Shown here: piece after piece, positions 10,431 through 21,516 of the stretch
How the letters are laid out: each line of letters opens with the position of its first letter
How positions within the stretch are numbered: position 1 is the first letter of the stretch
Origin: Zarea fungicola
Lineage: Eukaryota > Ascomycota > Sordariomycetes > Hypocreales > Cordycipitaceae
Assembly (NCBI GenBank): GCA_900169235.1
Contig: FWCC01000216.1
Coordinates: 1-64,000, forward strand
DNA length: 64,000 nt
Direction of reading: 5' to 3'
The notes under the pieces: model-generated
Database searches by the model: none
Seen by the model: only the letters and a program-made list of their open reading frames with translations
Told to the model about the DNA's origin: nothing
Position numbers and translations under genes: made by a program

Positions 10431-12082
10431 TTGTAAAATGTAAAATGGCGTCTAATGAGCCGGGTTCGCCGCAGTTGTCCAAATACTAGTAGAGGTTAAT
10501 TGTTTCTGTGGAACCTTTCAGCTTGGTCGACCAAATGAATGGATTCAGCCAATTAACCAGCTCGGTGATTAATGGCTAGAGATACCAGGAACCGAAATTG
10601 GAACCTGTTCAAAGCGATGCACGGGACAGACGCTGGTGGAAGCCTCGCGGTCGAGTGCAATACTCCGACGCATCTCCCTTGCAAGCCCCAAGTACTGCGT
10701 TTCGTGAGGTTATTTTGCCCCTCGTCCCTGGCGTTATTCACCACGTATGGCCCGCACTTAATAGCCAGGTAGTCAGCCCTACATGGTACAGGGCTGCTTC
10801 TCCTCCCTGACTCGCCCGTGTGTCCTGCCTTTGTAGCCAGGCACATGCCTAGCTGAGAATTGTAAAGCCACTGGACGAATGTTACGCCTTCAACTGTCCA
10901 TGGCTGCCGGAAACCAGGCTAGTCGTTTTTCTGTCTGTAAATGCCGGCGGGGATTCGGGCTGGTAAGCTTAGTACGACCACCTCTCAGCTCAGCAAGGAT
11001 ATTTAGAAGCTTCTTGTGTGGAGACGCTTTTATTCCCTGCCGAGATGCGTTGGTTCATTCAGCGTCAGGCAAACATCTTTGCCAACCTCTTGTGGCTCTC
11101 TTTGGTCCTCCTCTCGAGAAGGCCTCGATGAACTAGAACTAGTTGCACCTGTCGGCTCAACGTGTAAAGTAAAGACGCTGTATGATGCTGCTACACCGCA
11201 TCGTAGGGTGCCGCAGGACGAAATAGTTGGGCAGCTACTGATTTAGCGCTGTCCACACCACCATCCACCATCACGGCCCAGACCGAAGCTGCTCCACCAC
11301 GAGGCAGTGCTTCAACACGTTTCTGGACGGTGTTGTGTACGAAATGCTACTCTGCAACCGCAAAACTGCTCAAAGTACGCCGCGTCGAATAGTAGGCACC
11401 TGGTTAGCGCTGCGGAGTGTGCCTTGATCTCCGAGCATGCCTGTCGGCCCACGAATCGTGCCATTCCCACCACAGTATTTCATGGACTAATTTTCTGGAG
11501 TCGTGCCTGGACGGGGCACTTCAACAAAGCAAAAAGCCAGGCATTGTCTCACGTCAAGTGTCATTGCGCTTGTAAATAATCCACCAAACCATCAACTAGG
11601 TCGATGGCGAGCTCAATGACGCCTTGACCAACTGCAACTGAGGGGTAACAAGGTGCAAGTCAGGCGATGCTTGGCATCATATCGGTGAACAATTGGCAAG
11701 ATGATTGGGTTTTGACGTTGTACATTGTTATTTCCTTGGCAGTGGGTACCGCTGTTGCTTGCGCTATCGTGTCTTTCGGCAAACCACTGGGCAGACTTGC
11801 ATCTCCACCAGCCCCGTCCATCACCGTCAGGTATGCATGGACACTACAGCTACAGGAGCTATCCAGGTAGGGTCCACGCGCATGGCTGGCTGACAATTGA
11901 TGAAGCTTGTTAGCTGATTCCCAAGTGAGGGGTAGTAGGAGGGTATTGTGAGATTGGCTCGTGTAACTCGTCGTAGCTATAAAGCGTAAACACGCCCCCA
12001 TTTGTGAGATGTGCCCTTGAGTTCATTCCTGACTGAACATACCAATTACCAAACTCTACATCCACTACAACACACATCCAAA
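10431..12082. other. intergenic, 1.65 kb without a supported gene
   Basis: Several 60-110 codon frames overlap on both strands at 10553-11579 and 11660-12001. None shows a family motif, a signal peptide or coherent splice sites, so I do not call genes. It could hold old relics, since composition is GC-rich in parts. The last 110 bases are the promoter of the CVNH gene. Confidence 0.5.
11978..11984 (+). promoter_or_regulatory. TATA-like box of the CVNH gene
   Basis: TATAAAG lies 98 bases upstream of the start codon at 12083, with a CA-rich leader between. Position suits a fungal core promoter; not proven. Confidence 0.45.
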
Positions 12083-12578
12083 ATGTCTTTCCACGAAGGT
12101 GCCTCCAACATCCGCGTCGACGACGGCCACATCCTCCGCGCCACCCTCCGCAACAACAACGGCGAGGAGGTCGAGGCCGAGCTCGATCTTGACCAGGTCC
12201 TTGGCAACAACAACGCCCGCTTCCAATGGGGCAGCGCAAGTATGTTTTCTTGATCGTTTAACCCGGAGAGCCTGTTTCTACCACTTGCGTCTTTGCATGC
12301 CTGTGGTTGCCGTTCTTCTTACTCGACGGAGTGCCAGTGGTTGTACTAACATGGAGATTCAGACTTCTCCCAGTCCGCTCAGGACATCAGCTTCTCGCTC
12401 GAGGGTGGTGCCAACGTTCCCATTCTCCGGGCCAGCCTCGGCGGCGCCCCCGACGAGTACTCTCCCGCCGACGTCAACCTCGCTGAGCGCATCCGCAACG
12501 ACAATGGCGCTCTTGTCTTCAGTGAGTACATCCTAGTCCCAATGTCATATTGAGATGCGAATAGAGTACCCGTATTAA
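12083..12578 (+). CDS. cyanovirin-N homology (CVNH) lectin-like protein
   Basis: Three exons (12083-12239, 12363-12521, 12565-12578) join in phase to about 109 aa. The two halves are internal repeats typical of CVNH: MSFHEGASNIRVDDGHILRA with EEVEAELDLDQVLGNNN, then NFSQSAQDISFSLEGG with VPILRASL and DVNLAERIRNDNGALVF. The usual fungal single-domain CVNH length is 100-110 aa. No signal peptide, so it is probably cytosolic. CVNH proteins bind mannose-type glycans; fungal members are often of unknown function. The last exon encodes only KYPY plus stop; reading through the second intron would instead give a short different tail, so the C-terminus is the least certain part. Confidence 0.88.
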
Positions 12579-12856
12579 CAGTTCCAGACTAAATATAAAA
12601 AAATGTAAAACGAATTCTAATATCTTGGGTTCTTCATTGTCGGCAGCCAGGTGCCGAGCTTGGTTTGAAAGGGGACCAGATACCACTTCATACCATAGCC
12701 AATGTACCAAATGTCCAAATGACCATCCCTGCCCAATGCTGTGAAATTAAGCGCGTAATCAATACATTTGCATCATCAATTTCGAGTAATCATTATTTCA
12801 TATATGTTTGCAGACTGCTCGTCCATGCTGCTCAACACATGAGCGGCAAGGAACAG

Positions 12857-14357
12857 CTAATCTTCCGACGGCTCAACATCGTACTCTACGTCCGTTCTAA
12901 TTATATATTTCGCACCCTTTGTAACACTGGTGCCTTCGTGCAGAAGCGCACCCTTGGTTTCTCCATGTGGGAAGAGCGCCACACCGCCCATGATGGGCCG
13001 CACCGGGTATGCATTGAGCGTTCCTTCGCGCGGTGAGGGGAGAAAGAACATCGTCTCGCCGCCCTCAAACTCGTCATTCAGATATAGCAAGAACGTAAAG
13101 AGCGAGCTCTGCTTCTTATCTGCGGCCGAATCATCGTAAATATACCGGTCATCCTTGCTAATGCCGGATGGCGGCCAAGCACCGTCAATGTGGCTGCGGT
13201 ACTCGGCGCCGGGGACATATCGATACACGCGGAACCGCCGATTCAGACCCCGTGACTTCTTTCCGTCAATAACGGACGGTATAAACGGCGACACACGCGC
13301 CCATAGTTTGTCGTGAAAGGCCGTGTCGATGATCCAGTAAAAGTTGTGCGCCAGGACAGACGTGTCGCCTCTATCTCGCACAGGCTCGTCGGGCAGGAAT
13401 TCGACAGCCTCGCCCGCGGCAATAATGGCCTTGCACTCGTCGCGGGTGAGGACATCCTTGATCAAGTTTAGATTCGGCACATTCGGGTGCGCATGGTATG
13501 TCATGGCATCATGGGCGGCGTCTAGCGGGATCGCATCGGGCTTGGAAGTATATAGAATCGCGGGGTGGTGGTTTGGAGGCTTCCGTAAATGCCCTGGTGT
13601 CGTCTCAATGACACGGAGCGACGCCGTTATTTTATCTTGGTCCTTTGCGAATATGGACTTGTCCAGGACAGAGGCATAGACTTGCTCCGGCGCCAAGGAC
13701 GGTCGCAGGTCCCACGACGGCTGAAAGGAAATATGGCTTGTGGAATCCGTGGGCAAAGGTGCCTTCATATCGACGGCGCAGCTCACGCGCATCACCGCAT
13801 CGAGGACCGTGAGCAATTCCTTGTCCTTGGCTGATCGTTCGGGACTGTCGAGGCTGACGCCGTTGGGCTGTGAGACGACATCGAGATCGCGCACCCAGCG
13901 GCAAAGGGCTCCCAGCTTTGGTTCTTCGTTGCGCAGGCGCATCTCGGCTAGCAGAATTTTCGCTTCGAGATATTTTTCGTCGCTGAGGGCTGCCGTAACT
14001 CGGGCTGTGAGGTTGCCGCCTTCTATAGACACTGTCAGGACATTGCAGCGAATGATGCCTAAATGGGGGCAGCTTACCAGCAGAATTGACGCCCGTCGTA
14101 CATGATTGGCGAAAGTCATACACGGCGACACGCAAGTTCTTGCAGAGCTTTGACTTGGTCAGATTTGGATACTTGGCCAGCGTGACAAGCGTCTCGGCGG
14201 TAATGTCTAGTTCTTCCTCGGAGATGATGCTGTGTAGGCTCTTTGGCTCGAAGTCGTCTGCAGCCAAGACTGGTGCGGCGGGCTCTGTCTTTGCCTGCTT
14301 CTGCGGCTGCTGTGCCTTGGCATTTCGCTTTCTTTTGGCTGCCTTATTCTGCGTCAT
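12857..14357 (-). CDS. 2-oxoglutarate/Fe(II) dioxygenase, prolyl 4-hydroxylase-like
   Basis: Exons 14078-14357 and 12857-14031 join in phase (484 aa). The N-terminus is basic (KAAKRKRNAKAQQPQKQAK), suggesting a nuclear protein. The C-terminal half is the dioxygenase domain: RFRVYRYVPGAEYRSHIDG gives the HxD iron ligands, FLLYLNDEFEGGETMFF the conserved core strand, and LFPHGETKGALLHEGTSV the distal His, followed by K/R residues for 2-oxoglutarate. This is the P4Hc / 2OG-FeII_Oxy_3 fold. Substrate is unknown; fungal homologues are large in number and mostly uncharacterised. The 14 kb end sits head to the intergenic region before the secreted-protein gene. Confidence 0.86.
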
Positions 14358-15102
14358 GGTGTTTTAATTTGACGAAGCAATTGCGTGTCGTCGGATCCGT
14401 GATGGGAAGAATTTCTTTAAGGCTTGTGGGGAAATGTGGGGGCATCTTGGAGGGGCATCACCAAGGGTCCGGCCTACCCTGAATCGATAATTAATTTATG
14501 GCAATGTCGGCAGATGAAAGCAGAAGATGAAAACAGTAATTATTTCAATTTATTCATTATGCTTAGACTCTGTAGACCTCAATTACAAGACTAGGCGCGG
14601 TGCGATAATTGAGCATCTGTCCAAGTAATACTGAAGCACACTGCCATATAGGCTTATAAGTGTCAGTCTTGACCACAACCGTCAGCCGCAGCACAGTTGT
14701 TCGACACTTTCCCATTCCAGTACACGTATTTTAATATGTTGAGGAGATAAAGCACAACTCAAGTGCGATTTCCCAGCACAAAGAGAAAATGTGATATGTA
14801 CGGAGACAATCAAGTATAAGATTTACAACTGCCAGCGACTGGCTCAATTTATGCCTTCTGCATCGACCTCCGTTGGTGAGAAATAGTATCAAAAACGCAA
14901 CTAGTTGGTAGAATAATGGACTTGATCCGAGACTCGTCAGCCGACTTCTACAAAGTGCCGAATCAGATTCGCTCAATCGCGGGGATGCAAAATCCCAGTC
15001 ACACTTGCGTCGCCGCGTAGAAACCCGTCATCATTACCCTCATCACGTAACTGGCATCCCACAAACCACCAGGTTGTCTCTCCTCTGAGCGGTTGTCCCT
15101 CT
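14358..15102. other. intergenic, no gene seen
   Basis: AT-rich. Short frames only, including a minus-strand frame at 14731-14976 without motifs. It contains the promoter of the dioxygenase gene on its left and the 3' flank of the secreted-protein gene on its right. Confidence 0.55.
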
Positions 15103-17958
15103 CTAGATCTGGGGCGCAAGAGACAGGCCAAAACACTTCTCCACCTGAGCACCAGTAATAGACTGCGCCACGCTGCCGCCCTCGAGCATCTTGATGCCCT
15201 CGCTCACATCCTTGGCCAAAAACACTCGCGGCACAGCCTTGTCGGCAAAGTCGCACACGATGGGATAGAAGATTTGCTGGCTGGCGTCGGCGGCCATGTA
15301 GAAAATCGACCCATCCTCACTGGGGGCCGGCACCAGGACTGTCACTACTGCATCCTTGGGGACCTTGTACGACGGGCTCGAGCGCAGACGAGAGACACCG
15401 ACGGCGTTCATGGCACTTGCGTAATAATGCATGACATCGAGACTGCCGTCAAATGGCACAATTGCTTCCTCGGTTGTAGGCCACATGGTGTTGCACTTGG
15501 TGTTTGTCTGGTTGCTTCGTGCAGCGACATAGATGTTGCCATCATCGCACGAGGCCACCATGCTGCTTCCGGTGCTTGTCAGCAGCGGCGCGAGATCGAA
15601 TTTGTGGTCGCTCTTGAAGATTTGCTGTCGCGTTTCATCGGGCCCATCGCAAGTGTTGTTCTGCACAGTATTGCTGCTCGGTACTGCTGGTGGTGGTTTG
15701 TTGCTTGCTGTTGTGCTAGCTGTTGTGCTATTGCTGAATCGATGAGGCGGGTTCTGCGTGCTGCTCGGCAGCGAAGGTCCATTGCTGAAACTGTTTTGGG
15801 CAGCCACCACCGTCTTCTTCAAGCTAGAAAAGAGTATCTTGTTAGTAAAATCCACCAAATTTTACCATGCTACTTACTTCAAACACCCCTTGACAATGGG
15901 CTGGGGTCCGGTATCAGCGAGGACCTTGTTGGTGATTCCAAGAACGTCAAGGGTCAGCTTGTTGCTCCAGTTGAGACTGGTGGCGATGCCTGTGCAACCG
16001 TCCGTCTCCTTCAATCCCGCCTTGAACCCGTCCGACGCACTGTAGCCGATTGTACCCGCCACTTGAGCAACGGCGCTGAGAGCTGGCTCATCCGTCAATC
16101 CAATTGCAGTCTCGAAAGATGCAACTTTGAGTCCAACCTTGATGCTGACGGGGAGTGCCGCAGTTGCCGCCAGCATAACCTCCCCTTCGGCGTCGAGGAT
16201 AGGCTTGAAATACGGCGTCCATCCGTCCGCAGTACTCTTGCTCGGGTCAAAGATGTACAGAACCGCCGTGGCTTGTGTCAGGCCCATTTCCGCGCCCACC
16301 AGCAGTTTTCCACTCGCCGCGGCTTCCAGACCGACCTTGGCTGCGACCGACACAAATGGGCCAACAGTGACGATGCCGAACGACAGCCCTGGCAGGCCAA
16401 CGGTGAAGAGATCCTGCTGAATAGTCTGGCTGAATTTGACTTGCGCATCCACTCCCACCTTGAGGGCGATCTTCATGTTTGCATTCAGTGCAAGCTCGCC
16501 GTCGAAAATGCCCTTTAGAGGTGTAATCTTGGCCTTGCCCGAAATGACAGCCTGACCCGAGACGCCGCAGTCAACGCAGTAAATGTTGACATGCTCCTGA
16601 AGGTCCCCAGAGTCGGATGCTTGCTGGTGCTTGAAGAGGGCAATTGAATTGTCGCCAAATGGTGAGCTTTCCCTCGGTACCATGGCGCCCGGAAGGTCCC
16701 AGGATATGGGCTCCTTAAAGTCACCTCCAATTGACAGGGCATCAGCCACTGTATTGTACGCAGACTTGATGCCATTTACGAAGCCATTCCAGAGTTTCTT
16801 CAAAAATCCGCGCGACTGAAGGACACGGCGTCGACGGAGCCTTCCCTGTGCAGCATCCGTGCAAGAGTTGGAGGAGTTGCGTGGCGCAGAAATTGCTTCG
16901 CCTTCACTAATAAGCTGCTGAAGGAAGGAAAGTGAGCTGGATGGCAATTCCTCGTAGCCAAGTTGGTCGTCGAGTGCGCTGTCGAAGGAGGGACCGAAGT
17001 CAGCGGTCGCTAGGCCATGTTCGTCACGGCCTGAACCAGTTGCATTTCTGCCCAATATCTATTAGAATTTTTTTTTTTTCATGAGATGCAGCCCAGATTC
17101 GCATACTTTACAGAAGCGTCAGAGGTCCAATTGAAATGCTGACCCGGTGATTCAGTCACGTTGACGCCTGAGGGTCTGCTGGGCGTCCAATAGCCCCATT
17201 CAGTGTCGGCAGAGTCCATGAGCTTTTCGGGATTCTCGGTCTGTCCATTTGCGACAATGGTTTTGGTGTTTTCATCAACCTCGAAACTTGTGACGTGGAA
17301 ATAGCAGCGGTCGTTCTCAACAGGTCCAGTGCAGCCCTCGACGGCACCAATCAGCAGCAATTCACTCTTAGTATCCCAAGTGCCCATGGCGCGCTTAAAC
17401 GCTTCTTGTGTCTGGAATACCAGTTCCATGGTATTATCTGTATATTTGACATTGATGTACTCCGAGTGGTCGAGATTGACGGAAGGCACGCTGAAGCGGA
17501 AAGTCAAATAGGCGTAGTAGCCCTCCTTTGCCGGGTCTACTTTAGGTCAAACACTGCATTCTTTCGATCATTCGAATATGTTACATACCCGATTGGCCAT
17601 AGTAAACCTGAGAATCTTGCTGCGGCGCGATTGGCTCAACATACTTCAGGGCTTTTGTGTCGCAGGACCAATGCACACTGGGTGCAAGATTCTGGGTAGG
17701 TCCCGCGGACTCTTGCTTGGGAGGCTCTTCAGTCTTGTGCTCAGATTTTACATGCTCTACTGGAACTTGAAAGCAGTAGCCGCCAGGTTCAGCAGCATCA
17801 CGAATTTCGACTGGGGTCTCCTGCGCCTGCACCTTGGCGCCGGGCGGAGCCTCGACAACACTACGAGACCAGCTCCATTTTGGCAGCGAAAAGGAGGGAA
17901 AAGCTGCAGCAAATGTCGCTGCCCAAATGAGCGTAAAGATGGTTTGAAAGAGCATCAC
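15103..17958 (-). CDS. large secreted protein of the fungal DUF7029/DUF7223 type
   Basis: Four exons join in phase (17589-17958, 17112-17539, 15878-17058, 15103-15823; 899 aa). The start is followed by a clear signal peptide (MMLFQTIFTLIWAATFAAAF). The first third has a beta-rich domain with the pattern YYAYLTFRFSVPS...VWSCDTKALKYVE... and paired cysteines, which I associate with DUF7029. A dibasic stretch (RLRRRRVLQSR) then precedes a long, weakly hydrophobic, repeat-like beta domain (NANMKIALKVGVDAQVKFS..., PFVSVAAKVGLEAAASGKL), as in DUF7223. A Ser/Thr/Pro-rich linker (NSTTASTTASNKPPP) leads to a C-terminal Cys-containing domain. No transmembrane end or obvious GPI signal. Probably extracellular or wall-associated; the biochemical role is unknown. 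The family names are from memory and should be checked. Confidence 0.8.
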
Positions 17959-18861
17959 TGCTCACAAAGAACAAAAAAATAACAATAAATGAATGACTGT
18001 ACTGAAACGAGTGTACAAGATATGAATGAGTGTCTCCAAACGGCAAGCATCGTGGCGAGCCACCATTCTTTATCATCCCCGAGTAGATTGCATCCATAGT
18101 CGGCTTTCCCGCCCCATCCTGAGCAATTCTCACCTTTTATGCGGGGAACGACATATATCACCGGAATTATCATTCATGCATCCCAAACGTGTGGTAGCAA
18201 TCTCATTTCGGCTGACCCACAAGGCCGCTGCGAGTGGCGTACCAAGAGCCATTTTGAACACCCATGAAGATGCTGAGTGGAGGGGCATAAATGCGCCAAC
18301 TTGCCCAGGTTGCTGGGCAAGGAATTGTATTGGTGTGCCTTGCTGAGCCAATCGGAGCGTGCTGCTAGCTGTCCTCTAGCCCATGCGCACCCAATCTTCA
18401 TCTCATCGGGAGAGGGACCTCCAATGAGGAACAGGGAACGCTATCGAGCATCGGTTCTCGGTGACTGAAGAGGCTGCCAGGGGCCAGGGTGTCGGGCTGC
18501 TGTCACAAGCCAATCCCTCAGGCCATTCCGGCCAAGACATGATGCACAGACCTTGGAGAACCCCTTTCGACAACCCCTCGGCTAGGCTTCCCTGTACAGA
18601 CCTCTAACAAGCTTGGCAATAATTGCTTACGGTAGACTCCATTTACAGCCACGGCATCTGAGTTGCGGCGTACCAAGTAGTTTCAGAGTGTCATCGATCA
18701 ATCGGATTGTGGAAATCGGCAGTTGCGCACAAAATAAAGATTAATGCCTGCAGTACTAAATGCATAAAAAAAAGCAAAATTATAAAATGAGATGATGGGG
18801 GGAGCTTCTTAAATTTTAAGCTTGTCGATCCATCAACTTAGACTAGCGCCAACCACCGTTT
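17959..18861. other. intergenic, 0.9 kb without a supported gene
   Basis: Frames at 18026-18346 and 18130-18401 overlap one another on opposite strands and carry no motifs. The region is the promoter side of the secreted-protein gene and the 3' flank of the cysteine-repeat gene. Confidence 0.55.
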
Positions 18862-20586
18862 TTACTCAACGGCCTTCCACATCCCTTCCAGTTGAGTAAT
18901 CGTCATCATCGGCGCGCCATTGGATGTGTTCATACTATTAGCCTGGTTCCACTGAGACGCTCCCAGTGCGCCGGCATACGTCTCGTAGCCATAGCCAGTC
19001 GCGCTGCTTCCCCAGGTGGAATGCAGTCCTCCCACTGGCATCGACGCTGCCGCAATGTTGTTGGCACCCGTGTTTATGACGGACGCCATCATGAGCGTCG
19101 CCTGCCGTTCCATGTTCATTTTCATGATTTGGAGCTGCTGCTGAATGAGTGGGTAAGTCTGCTCCCAGATTTCGAGTCGCTTCTTCATAATCTCGGTGAA
19201 CCCTGCCAGGTTGTTTTCTATGCACGCGACGCTCCAGTTGCTCCTGACACGGGCCGAATAAAAGTCGCACTTTAGCTTCGTCGACACCTCCATCTCTTGG
19301 GAAAAGCAGTACGCAAGGTTGGTCCCCTGAATCGGGGCCGTGAGCCAACAGGCCGGGCAGCAGGTAAACATGTCATTCGTGTACCAGCGACGACCCTCCA
19401 CCGGGGTGCCGCCGGGACACTGGGGGACGTTTGCGATTTGCAGCATGAAATTGTTGAAAATGGAGTGGTCCCCTTGATTCAGCGCAATATCGAGCTTGCT
19501 ATATATTGAGAATACGTGCGGCGCAGCTAGGTTCATGTTGCAGAGCCGAGGCTGGTCAGGCGGGAGGTGCTTGCGCTGGAGCGCGTGGCCAAACCCGTAC
19601 ACTTCAAAGAAGCACGCATAGCACACGCCGCAGATGTCAACCTCGGGCGAGCCCGGTATGGTGGTGTACCAGACTGCCGACTGCGTCCCCTCCTTGCGGC
19701 ACGGCGGACTGCGGATATACACGTGCGCGGCGCGGTGAAAGAGGGACCAGTCCTGGCGGAAGAGGGCCTCCTCGAGGGCGACGCGCAGCGGGATGTTGCC
19801 CTGGATCATGCACAGCACGCTCGACGTGTTGGGCGGGAGCACGAGCGCGCTCGGCTGGAAATGCGCCGACGCGACCGAGTTGTGGATGGAGTCGTAGTAG
19901 CACGCCTCGCACGAGAGCAGATTGCCAAACTCGGGCGCGCGCAGCTGATGCCAGCGCCGCGATCCGGCGTCCGCCTCGGCAATTGCCGTGCAAGGGGGCA
20001 GTCCCTTGCGGAACAGCAGCCAGTTGGCAATCTGGCTCCAGTCGACGCCGGCGGCACTCCCCGCCAGGAGCTTTCGGCAAAACTTCCAGGCCATGTCGCA
20101 CTGAAACGTCGAGCCCTCGGGCTGCAGGATCGGCGTCTCCGAAAAGTGCGCCGCGAACTCGGAGGGCACTACGTAGTTCTCGTAGCAGGCGTGGCAGGCA
20201 CCAAACTTGCCCGCGAGGTTCGGGTCCTTGAGCTGATGCCACTGCATCTTGTCGACGGCGGCGACGCCTGCGCCGCCGCCTCGGCACCGGGGTATATGTG
20301 CGCGCTGCACCCAGTAGTCGTTGAAAATCTGCACATCATTTGCCTCCGTGGCCTGGCGGAGAATGGCGTGCGTGCGAGGCACGTCGAAATCGCAGACGCG
20401 CTGGGCGCCGGTGGTGTCTGGCTCATGGCCGAACTGGGCAGTGAACGGCGTTGGCGCCAGGTACGAGTGGTAACAGCGGGAACAAATGCCAAGGTTCTTG
20501 GCTGTCAGATGGTGGTACCAGTTTTGCTCCGTGTCTGTCGCAGATTGTCCAGGGCACTGCCTGATCGGTCTTACGGCCGTTGCCAT
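18862..20586 (-). CDS. protein of five tandem cysteine-rich (C..CxxC..C) units, function unknown
   Basis: Intronless, 574 aa when started at the Met of MATAVRPIRQCPG. The open frame continues upstream to 20898, but that extension is not unit-like. The protein is built of five units of about 95 aa. Each has P-x-C, then a W-H/Y-x-L/T turn, C-x2-C followed by an aromatic (CSRCY, CHACY, CEACYY, CGVCYACF, CCPACW), a conserved Phe, a fourth Cys (VCDFD, QCDMA, LCMIQ, LCNMN, KCDFY) and a trailing helix with aromatics. Four cysteines per unit suggest zinc binding. After the fifth unit there is a glutamine/methionine-rich helix (PLIQQQLQIMKMNMERQ) and a Gly/Ser/Asn-rich tail. No signal peptide or TM segment. 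I do not recognise a named family. Confidence 0.8.
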   Translation of the reverse strand: MATAVRPIRQCPGQSATDTEQNWYHHLTAKNLGICSRCYHSYLAPTPFTAQFGHEPDTTGAQRVCDFDVPRTHAILRQATEANDVQIFNDYWVQRAHIPRCRGGGAGVAAVDKMQWHQLKDPNLAGKFGACHACYENYVVPSEFAAHFSETPILQPEGSTFQCDMAWKFCRKLLAGSAAGVDWSQIANWLLFRKGLPPCTAIAEADAGSRRWHQLRAPEFGNLLSCEACYYDSIHNSVASAHFQPSALVLPPNTSSVLCMIQGNIPLRVALEEALFRQDWSLFHRAAHVYIRSPPCRKEGTQSAVWYTTIPGSPEVDICGVCYACFFEVYGFGHALQRKHLPPDQPRLCNMNLAAPHVFSIYSKLDIALNQGDHSIFNNFMLQIANVPQCPGGTPVEGRRWYTNDMFTCCPACWLTAPIQGTNLAYCFSQEMEVSTKLKCDFYSARVRSNWSVACIENNLAGFTEIMKKRLEIWEQTYPLIQQQLQIMKMNMERQATLMMASVINTGANNIAAASMPVGGLHSTWGSSATGYGYETYAGALGASQWNQANSMNTSNGAPMMTITQLEGMWKAVE

Positions 20587-21516
20587 TGCGCGCTGTATAA
20601 CGCGGAGCTGGGAATTACAATGCAGAGAGGATTGTCGTGCTGTAAATAATGGCCTACTGGGAAAGGATGTCTTTCTAAGAATGAGTCTGGGGATTTTCCC
20701 GCATCTCGTTCGGAATCCACGGGTTTTATCAGTGCTGCCACCGGGAACAAGGCTTACTCTAACGCAATCGGGGCAATCTGCGAGGCTTCTCTCAAGGCTG
20801 TTTTTACAGAGCAATAGGTGGCACTGCACTTGGGCGAGTGGACAGTGGTAAAGTGGAATAACTACGGAGCAACGAATCATGACAGAGAATGGGGCCACTG
20901 GTTCGCCTGACGCTATCCGTGTCGGAGGCCAGCGACGATGGATGCCAGCTCATCTTGCATTGTGAAGCGCTGTGTTGGGAATTTTCATGTCCTTGGGCAG
21001 CGTAGATCTTCAAGTATGGAGAAGTCGTGATGGGAATGTAAAAAGATGCGCTACTGCTATATTGGCTGCAAATAATATCTCCCATTCAAGCCATCTGCAC
21101 GGGTTAGTTCCATGTCGAGCCGCCTCGGATGTGGCGCGATTTCCGTGCGCCGGGGATGGCTCAATTAAAATATGCAAAGCAAGGGTAGAAAGATTGAAGA
21201 TTGCACATCATTTCTATTAATTTTATGAATATCTCTGCACCTAGCACACACTTCAAATGAGGCATAGTGCTCGGGATAATACATCGGCGCTCCGACAAAA
21301 CTGAGATTCTGATTGGTGGAGTTAACAGACCAGTTTCGGGTTACGGCTGGCTATGTCGACCAGAGATGCAGTTTTAATTGGGCAGGACAGTTTATTCTGG
21401 TGACGAATGCACTTTTCATTTCAAACATTGAATTGTTCACGTTGGACATTGTGTTGACGTAGTTTTCTTCGGTCAAAATATTTAGGAGTCGCTGTTTGGG
21501 ATACCAATGCGCCAGG
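20587..21516. other. intergenic, 0.9 kb
   Basis: Divergent spacer between the cysteine-repeat gene (minus) and the Zn2Cys6 gene (plus), so it should hold two promoters. An open extension of the minus frame up to 20898 is probably 5' leader. No other feature recognised. Confidence 0.55.

Noticed and set aside
10553..11579. Several 70-100 codon frames on both strands
   Set aside because: They overlap each other and show no domain motifs, signal peptide or coherent splicing.
19506..20649. Long plus-strand frames (241 and 360 codons) across the cysteine-repeat gene
   Set aside because: They are antisense shadows caused by high GC at third positions of the real minus-strand gene.
20587..20898. 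N-terminal extension of the cysteine-repeat protein
   Set aside because: The first unit begins right after the Met at 20586, and the upstream part has no unit-like pattern or signal peptide.
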